Positions 11,113 through 20,028 of a stretch of DNA of 46,598 nucleotides are shown piece by piece. How positions within the stretch are numbered: position 1 is the stretch's first letter; each line of letters opens with the position of its first letter. Below the pieces are notes generated by a model that ran no database searches, had not been told where the DNA came from, and worked only from the letters and a program-made list of their open reading frames with translations. The stretch comes from Planctomycetaceae bacterium (lineage in GTDB: Bacteria; Planctomycetota; Planctomycetia; Planctomycetales; Planctomycetaceae). The position numbers were made by a program, and so were the translations under genes. The stretch lies in NCBI GenBank assembly GCA_002726205.1, contig PBSL01000054.1, positions 1 to 46,598 of the forward strand. Direction: 5' to 3'.

Positions 11113-11934
11113 TTACTCGTCAACCGCCGGGTAGGTCACCCCGGCCAACCGGACCACGCGACTTGTCCAGGCGGGGTCTTGCTCAACAGTGGCGTCGCCG
11201 GCAGTGTCGAAATTCTCCAGCGCAAACACGCGGAATCCCGGAGCGATCGCATCCACACGACTCGTGGCCTCCAGCGGAATGAACTGGACGCCCGTCGACG
11301 GCACCGTCATCACGACCGCCTCTCCCAATCGACCGCAGAACTCCTGGTGCACGTGCCCGCAACTGACAACGCGGACCTGCCGCGATCGGCAGATCAATTC
11401 GCGCAACGGCTCCGGATCAAGCAGCCCGAGGCCATCAAGCCAGGCCGAACCAACGGGGATCGGTGGATGGTGGGCAAAGAGAATCGTCGGCTCCCCGGGA
11501 TGACGCTCCAGTTCCGACTCCAGCCATTCGAGCATGGCCGGAGCGACCCGGCCCGACACTTCGCCGGGCACGTGCGTATCGATCCCAATCAGCCGCCAGC
11601 CTCCGGTAGCAACCGAAAAACGAATTCCGTCATCGCTGCCGTCGGTCTGGTCGACCAGAACTTCACGGAGCAGTGCCCGGTCGTCGTGGTTGCCCGGAAT
11701 CACGTGGCAGCGGTCCAGCCATTCCTCGAGCAATTCAGCAACGACCCGGTAGGACTCCGGCTGCTCGTCGTGCGTCAGGTCGCCGCTGACAACGACCCGG
11801 TCAAAACTCAGGCCTGTCTCACGGACCTTTTCGAGGACCTCGATCAACGACGCGCGGGTCGGGACACCCCGCACCGCCGCTCCAGTCTCGGCAAAGACGT
11901 GCAGGTCCGAGAGTTGTAGGACAAATGTGGTCAT
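11113..11934 (-). CDS. Calcineurin-like metallophosphoesterase, CpdA-type (class III cyclic nucleotide phosphodiesterase fold)
   Basis: 273 residues from ATG 11934. All metal-binding motifs of the family are present in order: LSDLHV, VVVSGDLTHDE, VIPGNHDD, LFAHHPPIP and VVSCGHVHQEF. This matches the CpdA/GpdQ branch, dinuclear metal enzymes that cleave cAMP or other phosphodiesters. Actual substrate is not decidable from sequence. It begins 4 bp after the stop of the upstream DUF1080 gene on the same strand, so the two are translationally close and form an operon. There is no signal peptide, so it is cytosolic. Confidence 0.86.
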   Translation of the reverse strand: MTTFVLQLSDLHVFAETGAAVRGVPTRASLIEVLEKVRETGLSFDRVVVSGDLTHDEQPESYRVVAELLEEWLDRCHVIPGNHDDRALLREVLVDQTDGSDDGIRFSVATGGWRLIGIDTHVPGEVSGRVAPAMLEWLESELERHPGEPTILFAHHPPIPVGSAWLDGLGLLDPEPLRELICRSRQVRVVSCGHVHQEFCGRLGEAVVMTVPSTGVQFIPLEATSRVDAIAPGFRVFALENFDTAGDATVEQDPAWTSRVVRLAGVTYPAVDE

Positions 11935-11938
11935 GTGG

Positions 11939-13315
11939 CTACTTGCGAGGAATCGCCCGCAGGAACACGTTCTTGAAGTACAGCGTGTTGCCGTGGTTCT
12001 GCAATTCGATCTGCCCGGTCGAAAAGATCGGACGCTTGCGGTCCCAGTAATTCTCCAACGTGACGTTGTCGGCAACCAGCACCCCGTTGAGCCAGACCCA
12101 GACCTTTTCACCGATCATCTTGATCCGGAACGAATTCCACTGTCCGACCGGCTTGTCGGCGATGACAGGCGGTTTCGACGGGTTCTTCTGGTTGTTGTAG
12201 AGACCCCCGGAGCCGATGTTGCGAAGCTTGGGGTCCCAGATCTGGACCTGGGGACTGCCACGCAGATAGATCCCGCTGTCGCCCTTTTCCTTGATCTTCC
12301 AGTCAACAAGCATCTCGAAATCACCGTAGTCTCGTGCCGTGCACAGCGACCGTCCCTTGCCATCAAAGACCAGGGCACCGTCGATGACCTGCCAGTGGGC
12401 CCGCATATCGGCATCGGCCTCGGCCTGGGCTGTCTTCAACGCTGCCGCGTCCAGCGTGGCCCGCTTCGCCGGGTTGCCGTTAGCCCCCTTCAGCAGGCCT
12501 TTCCATCCCGAGAGGTTCTTTCCGTTGAAGGTGGCGGTGAAGCCGTTGGGCGACTTGTTGTCGACAAATGCGATATCACCGCCGTTTTTCTCTCCAACCT
12601 TGCCCGGACGGACCGCATCGCCGAACAGATAAATCTCGTCGAAGTTACCCGTGTCATCGAACGATCCCACGCCGACCTGTCCCCAGCTGAAAGTGCTGTC
12701 GACGGCGGTCATTACCGGCTTGGCCATGTCGTCGAAGTAAACCGAAATCGATCCACTGGCCACGTCGCGAACGACACGGGCGTGGTGCCAGTTGTCGTCC
12801 CAGTTGGTCCCTTTTGTCGTTGTCCGGGAGATCTTGGTTCGCGGCTTGTTGTTGACGATGAAGATGTTATTGGCATGCGCGTCCATCTTCTTGCCGAGGT
12901 GAACGTAGTAGAGATGTGCCGGGTCCTGGTAACCGAAGAACAGGCAGAGGTCGCGGTGACCGTAATCCTTGATGGTCGATTGCAGCTTGACGTCCATCGC
13001 GAAGCTGCCGACGACGATGTCCTTGATCATCGATCGGTTGAACGGCGACCGGACCGGCGTCTTCACCTTGCTCTGGCGAAACTGGTTGTAGACGGCGTTG
13101 CCCCCGACCCGGGCAACCCGCCACGCCTTGGCATCGCTTGGAGCCCAGTGGCCGGCCTTGCCCGACTCGAAATCATCGAAGAACAACAGCGGCAGCCCTG
13201 CCGGACCGGCATCCACACGGTCGATTTTCTGTGCAACGGCCGTTTCGTCACCAGCCGTCAACACGGCCAGCCCGGTAATGACCAACCACTGCCTGAGATG
13301 CCGCAACTGACTCAT
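11939..13315 (-). CDS. Secreted 3-keto-disaccharide hydrolase (DUF1080) domain protein
   Basis: 458 residues with a signal peptide (WLVITGLAVLTAG). The C-terminal half has the hallmark FNGKNLSGWKG start of the DUF1080/3-keto-disaccharide hydrolase fold, then DFEMLVDWKIKEKGDSGIYLRG, GGLYNNQKNPSKPP, WNSFRIKMIGEKVWVWLNG and GQIELQNHG. The N-terminal half (FFDDFESGKAGHW through SWGQVGVGSFDDTGNFDEIYLFG) looks like a second concanavalin/laminin-G jelly roll. This double-jelly-roll layout is common in planctomycetes, where such proteins act on glycans outside the cytoplasm. It is the first gene of a two-gene operon with the phosphoesterase. Confidence 0.85.
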   Translation of the reverse strand: MSQLRHLRQWLVITGLAVLTAGDETAVAQKIDRVDAGPAGLPLLFFDDFESGKAGHWAPSDAKAWRVARVGGNAVYNQFRQSKVKTPVRSPFNRSMIKDIVVGSFAMDVKLQSTIKDYGHRDLCLFFGYQDPAHLYYVHLGKKMDAHANNIFIVNNKPRTKISRTTTKGTNWDDNWHHARVVRDVASGSISVYFDDMAKPVMTAVDSTFSWGQVGVGSFDDTGNFDEIYLFGDAVRPGKVGEKNGGDIAFVDNKSPNGFTATFNGKNLSGWKGLLKGANGNPAKRATLDAAALKTAQAEADADMRAHWQVIDGALVFDGKGRSLCTARDYGDFEMLVDWKIKEKGDSGIYLRGSPQVQIWDPKLRNIGSGGLYNNQKNPSKPPVIADKPVGQWNSFRIKMIGEKVWVWLNGVLVADNVTLENYWDRKRPIFSTGQIELQNHGNTLYFKNVFLRAIPRK

Positions 13316-13391
13316 GGTCGTCTCCTCATCGTTTGTCGATCAACTGTGTGGAACTGCAGCGACTCGGAACGGGTCCGGGCAGGCCTTCGGT

Positions 13392-14240
13392 TTACAGCGA
13401 CGCCAGTGCCTCTGCAACCGTGAACTCGCGTCGCGGCTCCCGGACCAGCCGGGCGGCAGCCGTGTCCGGATCGTGATCAAACAGGACCCACCAGTCCTCA
13501 TCGACCGCCCGGCCGAGCAGTTCCGGCTTCCGTCGCCGGGTCTCCAGTACTTCCTCGTCATAGGCCAGGCACCACAGGCTGTGCAGGTGACGTGTCGTCG
13601 GACACATGTCGGCGGCGTAAAACGCCTGTTGGCCATCGCTGTCCAACACCAGCGCCTGCTGAAACCGCGTGTGACCGCCCGTCACGATGGCATGGATCCC
13701 CGGCCTGAGTTCAACATCGCCCTCGACCAGCTCCAACTGGCCCGCATCGGCCAACGGTGTGACCCATTCGGCCGAATACGCGGCCCGCAGTTCGTCTCGC
13801 CCTGACGTGGCCCGTTGGAACTCGCCAGCCTGGACCACGTGAGCCGCATTCGGGAAGGTCGTGACGACCTGCCCCTGCTCGTCCTCGCTGAGTACTCCAC
13901 CGACATGATCAAAGTGCAGGTGCGTCAGGATCACCGTCCCGATGTCCTCGGCAGCCACCCCCGCCGCCGCGAGACTCCTCAACAACGGGTCGCCCGATTC
14001 AGCCTGCAGCCGTCGCCGGTGCTTTTCGTCCAACCGTGACCCGTAACCGGTGTCAACCAGGATCAATTCTTCCTCACTGCGGACCAACAGGCAGTTGGTC
14101 GCCTGGGCGATCAGGTGGTTCTCGTCGGGCGGGTAGACTCCCTCCCACAGCGCGCGGGGCACCACACCGAACATCGTGCCACCGTCGGTCTTGAATGTCC
14201 CGCCGGAAATCGTCTCGATCGTGAAGTGACCAAGCTGCAT
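13392..14240 (-). CDS. Metallo-beta-lactamase fold hydrolase
   Basis: 282 residues. The metal-binding signature THLHFDHVGG is intact, preceded by LILVDTGYGSR and followed by the histidine of VTGGHTRFQQALVL and the aspartate of FYAADMCPT. The layout fits the lactonase/glyoxalase-II-like branch of the superfamily. There is no signal peptide. The substrate is unknown. It is divergent from the old-yellow-enzyme gene across 112 bp and lies 76 bp downstream of the DUF1080 gene start, so the two minus-strand genes could share a transcript. The family call is secure; any quorum-quenching role would be a guess. Confidence 0.86.
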   Translation of the reverse strand: MQLGHFTIETISGGTFKTDGGTMFGVVPRALWEGVYPPDENHLIAQATNCLLVRSEEELILVDTGYGSRLDEKHRRRLQAESGDPLLRSLAAAGVAAEDIGTVILTHLHFDHVGGVLSEDEQGQVVTTFPNAAHVVQAGEFQRATSGRDELRAAYSAEWVTPLADAGQLELVEGDVELRPGIHAIVTGGHTRFQQALVLDSDGQQAFYAADMCPTTRHLHSLWCLAYDEEVLETRRRKPELLGRAVDEDWWVLFDHDPDTAAARLVREPRREFTVAEALASL

Positions 14241-14352
14241 GAGATGGACGTCCGCGGGGTGTTCGATAGAGTGCCGGACGAGAAAGCCTATACTAGCTCA
14301 AGTCCCCACCCACCCTCCACGCACACGACCTCCCGACAACATCCGCAGCATC

Positions 14353-15816
14353 ATGGCCCGTTATTTCAAGTACCGCAGCGCCGACGAACTGGAGTCCGAC
14401 GCCCGGGACCGGGGGGTGTCGATCTCGGCAGCCGCCGATATGGCCCCGCTGTTCGAGCCCCGGTCGATCGGACACCACGTTGCCAGGAACCGGTTGGTCG
14501 TGCAGCCGATGGAAGGATGTGACGGATCCCTGGACGGACTGCCGGGAGAATTGACCCTTCGCCGCTACCAGCGATTCGGCGACGGCGGCGCGGCGGTCGT
14601 CTGGGGCGAGGCCACCGCAATCGCCGAAAACGGCCGGATGAACCCGCGGCAGTTGTGGCTGGCCGAACACACCCAGGCAGCGATCGGGGAGATGCTGGCC
14701 GGATGCCGACGGGCACATCGTGACGCCAACGGGAGCGTCGACGGCCTGGTCATCGGGCTGCAGTTGACTCACTCGGGACGATACAGCTACCGCGAGCCTC
14801 AACTGGCCGTCCACGATCCGCTGCTGGATCCCCTGACCATCGATCGCTCGAGTGGTCGAGCCGTCACCGCCGACTGGCCACTGCTCAGCGATGATCAACT
14901 CAAGCAGATCGAAGACCAGTACGTTCTCGCCGCCCACCGGGCCGCATCAATCGGTGTCGATTTCATCGACCTCAAACAATGCCACCGCTACCTGCTCAGC
15001 GAATTGCTTGCCGCCCGAAATCGTCCCGGTCCCTACGGTGGATCACTGGAAAATCGCACCCGCCTGATTCGCAATGTCGTCGGCCGCATCCGTGACGAAT
15101 TGCCCGAGTTGACGATTGCCACGCGGTTGAATGCCTACGACGGCATCCCGTATCGAGGCGAGGGCGAGGGCGAGAACTTCGTGGGGATCCCCTGTCCGCA
15201 CGAATTGCCGCTGACGACCGCCTTCGGAACCGATCCACTGGATCCTCTCCGGGAAGACCTCGCCGAGCCAATCGCGGTGGCCAAGATGCTGGTCGACCTC
15301 GGTGTCGCGATGATCAACGTCTCGGCCGGCAACCCCTACGCCAACCCCCACGTCGTGCGTCCCGCCGAGTTCCCCCCGGTCGACGGCTACCACGCTCCCG
15401 AGCACCCACTGGTCGGAGTCGCCCGACATCTCCGGATCGCACGCGCCATCCAGCAGGCCGTTCCGGATGTCCCGGTCGTCGGCAGCGGATACAGCTGGCT
15501 GCAGGACTTCGCGATGCAGGTGGCCGCTGCCAACGTGGCCGACGGCTCTGTGGCCCTGGTCGGGCTGGGCCGCGGCGCGCTGTCACACCCCGACTTCGCC
15601 CGGACGCTCCAACACACCGGTCAACTGACCCGGCGGCAGATCTGCCGCACCTTCAGCATCTGCACCAACCTGATGCGGGCCAAGGACCATCCCCTGGGAC
15701 AATACCCGACCGGTTGCCCCCCCTTCGACAAGGAGACCTACGGACCACTGTGGGATGAGGCGGAAGCGAAATTGATCGGGGAGGACCAGGACCCCGGTGA
15801 CATGAATTCTGATTGA
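14353..15816 (+). CDS. NADH:flavin oxidoreductase, old yellow enzyme family
   Basis: 487 residues from ATG 14353. The FMN TIM barrel is visible: NRLVVQPMEGCDG, GLQLTHSGRYSY, a long FIDLKQCHRYLLSELL, the family marker RPGPYGGSLENRTR, ATRLNAYDGI and LVGLGRGALSHPDF. The C-terminal cysteine region (ICRTFSICTNL, then YPTGCPPF) does not have the C-x2-C-x3-C-x11-C spacing of the [4Fe-4S] site in 2,4-dienoyl-CoA reductase, and there is no FAD/NAD domain after it. It is therefore a single-domain relative with an altered tail. A -10-like TATACT lies at 14289-14294. The substrate is unknown. Confidence 0.85.
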   Translation: MARYFKYRSADELESDARDRGVSISAAADMAPLFEPRSIGHHVARNRLVVQPMEGCDGSLDGLPGELTLRRYQRFGDGGAAVVWGEATAIAENGRMNPRQLWLAEHTQAAIGEMLAGCRRAHRDANGSVDGLVIGLQLTHSGRYSYREPQLAVHDPLLDPLTIDRSSGRAVTADWPLLSDDQLKQIEDQYVLAAHRAASIGVDFIDLKQCHRYLLSELLAARNRPGPYGGSLENRTRLIRNVVGRIRDELPELTIATRLNAYDGIPYRGEGEGENFVGIPCPHELPLTTAFGTDPLDPLREDLAEPIAVAKMLVDLGVAMINVSAGNPYANPHVVRPAEFPPVDGYHAPEHPLVGVARHLRIARAIQQAVPDVPVVGSGYSWLQDFAMQVAAANVADGSVALVGLGRGALSHPDFARTLQHTGQLTRRQICRTFSICTNLMRAKDHPLGQYPTGCPPFDKETYGPLWDEAEAKLIGEDQDPGDMNSD

Positions 15817-15942
15817 TCCGATTCCATCTGCTTTGACTTGAATTCGGCATTCCTGCAAGATCGAAGCGGGACAAGTTTTTTCGTGTGCTGATCTGGGAAT
15901 CGATCTGCCGGCTTTTTCGTGATCCCCACGGCACGCACATCG

Positions 15943-15981
15943 CTCCCACCGACTGCTCCGGCGGCCGGTGGGAGTTTTTTT
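15943..15981 (+). terminator. Rho-independent terminator
   Basis: A 9-bp GC-rich stem, CTCCCACCG (15943-15951) with CGGTGGGAG (15966-15974), encloses a 14-base loop and is followed by seven T (15975-15981). It lies 127 bp past the OYE stop and 58 bp before the next gene, so it ends OYE transcription or a short independent transcript. Confidence 0.8.
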
Positions 15982-16038
15982 GGTGGGCTGGTTAGAATGC
16001 AACGATCTCGTTGAGTGCTAGCTGGAGAGGCGAAAACG

Positions 16039-17154
16039 ATGACCGCAGACAAGAAGAAGGTCTACCGGGTCGGTGTGATTGGTCGCACCGGCAGGGGAGG
16101 ATACGGGCACGCGTTGGATACGGCCTGGTCGGCCGTGCCGCGGACCCGGGTGGTTGCCGTTGCCGATGACAACAAGAGTGGGCTGGCCACCGCGGCCCGA
16201 AAGCTGCGAGTCAACAAGGCCTACCCTGATTACCGCAAGTTGCTTGACGAAGCCAAACCCGACATCGTGGCGATCTGCCCTCGCTGGGTCGACCAGCATG
16301 CCGAGATGGTGTTGGCGGCGGCACAACGGGGCGTCCACGTCTACATGGAGAAGCCCTTCTGCCGGACCCTCGAGGAAGCCGATGCGATCATTCGCGTGTG
16401 CGAGAAAACACACGCGAAGGTCCAGGTCGCGCACCCGACACGATTCAGCCCGATGATCGACACGATCCGATCGCTGATCGCCGACGGGGCAATCGGTACT
16501 TTGCTGGAATTTCGTGGCCGGGGCAAGGAAGACCGTCGCGGAGGAGGCGAGGACCTCTGGGTCCTCGGAGCGCATATCATGGACATGATCCGCGCGATTG
16601 GTGGAGCCCCTCAATCGTGCTATGCGACCGTCTCCTGGCAGGGCCATCCGGTGACCGGGAAAGATGTGTTCGACGGCCCCGAAGGCCTGGGGCCATTGGC
16701 CGGAGACGCGGTGCATGCCGTCTACGGTATGAAGAACGGCGTGACCACCTACTTCTCCAGCGTCCGCAACCAGGCGGGCAACCCGCGCCGCTACGGGTTG
16801 CAGATCTTCGGGTCACGCGGGGTGATGGAATTGATCGAGGGGACATTGCCGACGGTGCAACTTCTCGCCGACCCTTCCTGGTCGCCGGGCCGAAGCGGTG
16901 CCAGCTGGCAGCAGGTCTCGTCGGCTGGAATCGGCAAACCAGAACCGCTGCGGGGACCGCAGTACAAGGCCCGCCACACGCTGGGCATCGTCGACCTGCT
17001 CGATGCCATCGAGACCGGTCGCGAGCCGAAATGCGGGATGTACGAGGCGACCGGAGTGGTCGAGATGATCGCCGGCTGCTTTGAATCGCACCGGCTGGGC
17101 AAGCCGGTTCCGCTGCCGCTGAAAACCCGTGCCAATCCTTTGACGTTGCTTTGA
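16039..17154 (+). CDS. Gfo/Idh/MocA-family oxidoreductase
   Basis: 371 residues from ATG 16039, with GGAGAGG upstream. The N-terminus has the dinucleotide fold (YRVGVIGRTGRGGYGHALD), then VAVADDNKSG and DIVAICPRWVDQHAEM, with the canonical MEKPFCR (EKP) motif. The C-terminal domain has WVLGAHIMDMIRAIGG, matching the GxHxxD catalytic region, and QIFGSRGVMELIEG. Planctomycetes carry many such genes for sugar and inositol derivatives; a role in carbohydrate oxidation is inferred, the substrate unknown. No Tat signal is seen, unlike many planctomycete paralogues. It is separated from its upstream neighbour by a strong terminator and is probably monocistronic. Confidence 0.9.
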   Translation: MTADKKKVYRVGVIGRTGRGGYGHALDTAWSAVPRTRVVAVADDNKSGLATAARKLRVNKAYPDYRKLLDEAKPDIVAICPRWVDQHAEMVLAAAQRGVHVYMEKPFCRTLEEADAIIRVCEKTHAKVQVAHPTRFSPMIDTIRSLIADGAIGTLLEFRGRGKEDRRGGGEDLWVLGAHIMDMIRAIGGAPQSCYATVSWQGHPVTGKDVFDGPEGLGPLAGDAVHAVYGMKNGVTTYFSSVRNQAGNPRRYGLQIFGSRGVMELIEGTLPTVQLLADPSWSPGRSGASWQQVSSAGIGKPEPLRGPQYKARHTLGIVDLLDAIETGREPKCGMYEATGVVEMIAGCFESHRLGKPVPLPLKTRANPLTLL

Positions 17155-17208
17155 TCGCCTGAAATCAACCAGCGGGTGCAAGCCAGAAATCTCGGCCTCG
17201 GGCCTACG

Positions 17209-17237
17209 TTGACATTCTGATGGGGAACAGGTAATCC
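17209..17237 (+). promoter_or_regulatory. Candidate sdh promoter
   Basis: A perfect -35 box TTGACA lies at 17209-17214. A -10 is less clear: GGTAAT at 17230-17235 (15-bp spacing) or TAATCC at 17232-17237 (17-bp spacing). It would leave a leader of about 65-70 bases before sdhC at 17310. Confidence 0.35.
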
Positions 17238-17309
17238 GTACCTCGCAGCCCGTTCGCATGTAGCCGGGTCGCGGTCATTCGATCAGTTTTTTCGCAACGG
17301 ATCGCAGTC

Positions 17310-18203
17310 ATGGCGCAGGCCGACGTGTCCACCGCCCCCAGCCAACGCTCACTCGACTCGTTGGGCCAGACCGGGCGTACCGACGCCTGGTGGACCGGTC
17401 CAATCGCCACGGCCCTGGGGCTGGGCGGATTCATCATCTACTCCACCTTCCGGGCGTTCTACAACGCCGACTATGACTTCGGAGAAGCCAGCCAGTTGTT
17501 ACACGTTCTCGAACAGGCCAGGCAGCCAACCGGAGAAATCTCCAGGCATGCTCACCTGCTCAGCCCGTTCTACTCCCCGACGATCATCCTCGGCGGTTCG
17601 CTGGCATGGGTCTCACCAGCCTTCCTGATCCTCTGGGCACCGGGCGGTTTCCGCCTGACGTGTTACTACTACCGCAAGGCCTATTACCGGGCCTTCTTCC
17701 TGGACCCAGCCGCTTGTGCGGTTGGCGAGCCATCGGGCCTGTGCGGTTTCAAGCGGGGCCGAAACTACCAGGGAGAAACCCGTCTGCTGGTTTTCCAGAA
17801 CCTGCATCGTTACTTCATGTACGTGGCCGTGGCCTTCATCGTGTTGCTGTACCTGGACGTGATTTACTCGTGCACCTGGCCGGTCCTGGATGACTCCGGG
17901 GCCGTGACCGGTCACGAGTTCAACGCCAGCCTCGGTTCGCTGGTCCTGTTCGTCACGACCACGCTGTTGGCATTGTACACCTTCTCGTGCCACTCGATCC
18001 GTCACCTGATCGGCGGCAGGCTGAACTGTTACCCGGAAACGGCCACCGGCAACCTGCGGTATCGCCTCTGGTCAATCGTCTCGATCCTCAACAAGAGACA
18101 CATGCTGTTTGCCTGGCTGAGCCTGTTCATGGTGGGCTTTGCCGATTTCTACGTCTGGATGGTGGCCTCGGGTAGGTTCACCGACTCCCCATTTTTCTCA
18201 TAG
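17310..18203 (+). CDS. sdhC: Succinate dehydrogenase membrane anchor subunit, mycobacterial Sdh1-like
   Basis: 297 residues with about five hydrophobic segments (roughly 31-48, 90-110, 167-185, 208-226, 263-285). It is placed directly before sdhA and sdhB, as in C-A-B operons. It carries RLTCYYYRKAYYRAFFLDP followed by ACAVGEP, a pattern I recall from the anchor of mycobacterial Sdh1, for which a membrane-embedded Rieske-type iron-sulfur centre was reported. Conserved-looking Cys/His positions are C118, C136, H166, C227, H228 and H232; these are candidates for cofactor ligands, not assigned ones. The subunit would pass electrons from SdhB to quinone. It is longer than the approximately 200-residue diheme cytochrome b anchors. 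A loop at 145-155 (CGFKRGRNYQG) seems to be an insertion. Confidence 0.85.
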   Translation: MAQADVSTAPSQRSLDSLGQTGRTDAWWTGPIATALGLGGFIIYSTFRAFYNADYDFGEASQLLHVLEQARQPTGEISRHAHLLSPFYSPTIILGGSLAWVSPAFLILWAPGGFRLTCYYYRKAYYRAFFLDPAACAVGEPSGLCGFKRGRNYQGETRLLVFQNLHRYFMYVAVAFIVLLYLDVIYSCTWPVLDDSGAVTGHEFNASLGSLVLFVTTTLLALYTFSCHSIRHLIGGRLNCYPETATGNLRYRLWSIVSILNKRHMLFAWLSLFMVGFADFYVWMVASGRFTDSPFFS

Positions 18204-18213
18204 ACCGACAGCG

Positions 18214-20025
18214 ATGGACAAGTACGAAACACACGAGTACGACGTGGTGGTGATCGGGGCCGGCGGGGCCGGCCTGCGAGCGGCAATCGAGTCGTCCGCC
18301 GCGGGCGTCAAGACGGCGCTGGTCTGCAAGTCCCTGCTGGGCAAGGCACACACGGTAATGGCCGAGGGCGGCGTGGCCGCGTCGCTGGCCAGTGCCGATA
18401 CCCGCGACAACTGGGAAACTCACTACCGCGACACGATCAAGGGCGGCAAGTATCTCAACCAGTGGCGGATGGCCCAGTTGCATGCCCAGGAATCTCCCGA
18501 TCGCGTGCGGGAGTTGCAGGAATGGGGCGCCGTGTTTGACCGGACCCGCGAGGGAGGGATCAACCAGCGGAACTTCGGGGGCCACACCTATCCGCGGCTG
18601 GCCCACGTCGGCGACCGCACCGGCCTGGAGATCATTCGCACACTGCAGGACCGGGGCGTGCACCAGGGCATCGATGTCTACATGGAATGCACGATCCGCA
18701 CGATTCTCAAGGACCCCGACGGCCACGTCTCCGGCTGCCTGGGCTACTGGCGGGAAAGCGGCCGCTTCGTCGTCTTCCACGCCAAGTCGATCGTACTGGC
18801 GACTGGTGGAATCGGCCGTTGCTGGGACATCACCTCCAACAGCTGGGAATACACCGCCGACGGTCACGCGCTGGCACTGTGGGCCGGTGCCGAGTTGATC
18901 GACAGTGAATTCGTTCAGTTCCACCCGACCGGAATGGTCTGGCCTCCCAGCGTCAAGGGGACACTGATCACCGAGGGTGTCCGCGGCGAGGGAGGTGTAC
19001 TGAAGAACATCGACGGCGAACGCTTCATGTTCGATAACATCCCCGAGATGTTTCAGGGAGAGTATGCCGAGACCGAGGAAGAGGCGACCCGCTGGGTCGA
19101 GGCGGTTGTCGCCGACCGCCGCCCCGACGCCCGCCGCCCTCCCGAACTGCTCACCCGCGACGTGGTCGCCCGGGCCATCCGACGCGAAGTCCGTGCCGGC
19201 CGGGGTTCACCCCACGGCGGCGTCTTCCTCGACATCGCCAGCAAACGCAGTGCCGAGGCGATCAAGCGGAAGTTGCCGAGCATGTATCACCAGTTCAAGG
19301 AACTGGCCAACGTCGACATCACGACCGACCCGATGGAAGTCGGGCCGACCTGTCACTACACGATGGGTGGTGTCCGGGTGGACCCCGAGAGCCAGGAAAC
19401 CCGCGTGCCGGGAATGTTTGCAGCCGGGGAGGTGGCCGGCGGCATGCACGGAGCCAACCGCCTGGGGGGCAACTCGCTCTCGGACCTGCTGGTCTTCGGC
19501 AAGCGGGCCGGGGAATTCGCTGCACGGCATGCGGCCGATCGCGCCGATCTGACGGCGATCAACGAGACCGAGGTCGAAGAACGGGCCGCCGCGATGCTGG
19601 AGCCGTTCGGTCGCGAGGGCGGCGAGAATCCTTACACGGTACACGAGGATCTGAGGAACATGATGCAGGACAAGGTCGGCATTGTCCGAACCGAGGAGGA
19701 TCTGGTGAGCGCGATCGAGGCGATCGCATCCCTTCGCACCCGGGCGGCGGGTGTAAAAGTCGGGGGCAACATCCAGTACAACCCCGGTTGGCACCTCGCA
19801 CTCGACCTCGACAACATGCTCGACATCTCCGAAGCCGTCGCCCGTAGTGCTTTGATGCGGACGGAAAGCCGCGGAGCTCACACCCGCGAGGATTTTCCCG
19901 ATTCCGACGAGCAGACCTGGGGGCAACAGAACCTGGTGACCTGCCAGACCGAATCGGGCGTGGAGGTGCAAGTCGAGTCGCTGCCGGAGATGCCTCCGGA
20001 ACTCAAGGAGCTGATCAAGGACTGA
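18214..20025 (+). CDS. sdhA: Succinate dehydrogenase flavoprotein subunit
   Basis: 603 residues from ATG 18214, 10 bp after sdhC. The FAD fold starts VVVIGAGGAGLRAAIE, and the histidine in KAHTVMAEGG is at the site that carries covalent FAD in this family. Active-site and flavin motifs follow: EFVQFHPTGM, LITEGVRGEGG, CHYTMGGVRVD, GEVAGGMHGANRLGGNSL and the helical C-terminal domain. It oxidises succinate to fumarate on the cytoplasmic side, passing electrons to SdhB. The gene ends 3 bp before sdhB. Fumarate reductase cannot be excluded from sequence, but a planctomycete of this type is usually aerobic, so dehydrogenase is favoured. Confidence 0.95.
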   Translation: MDKYETHEYDVVVIGAGGAGLRAAIESSAAGVKTALVCKSLLGKAHTVMAEGGVAASLASADTRDNWETHYRDTIKGGKYLNQWRMAQLHAQESPDRVRELQEWGAVFDRTREGGINQRNFGGHTYPRLAHVGDRTGLEIIRTLQDRGVHQGIDVYMECTIRTILKDPDGHVSGCLGYWRESGRFVVFHAKSIVLATGGIGRCWDITSNSWEYTADGHALALWAGAELIDSEFVQFHPTGMVWPPSVKGTLITEGVRGEGGVLKNIDGERFMFDNIPEMFQGEYAETEEEATRWVEAVVADRRPDARRPPELLTRDVVARAIRREVRAGRGSPHGGVFLDIASKRSAEAIKRKLPSMYHQFKELANVDITTDPMEVGPTCHYTMGGVRVDPESQETRVPGMFAAGEVAGGMHGANRLGGNSLSDLLVFGKRAGEFAARHAADRADLTAINETEVEERAAAMLEPFGREGGENPYTVHEDLRNMMQDKVGIVRTEEDLVSAIEAIASLRTRAAGVKVGGNIQYNPGWHLALDLDNMLDISEAVARSALMRTESRGAHTREDFPDSDEQTWGQQNLVTCQTESGVEVQVESLPEMPPELKELIKD

Positions 20026-20028
20026 CCG

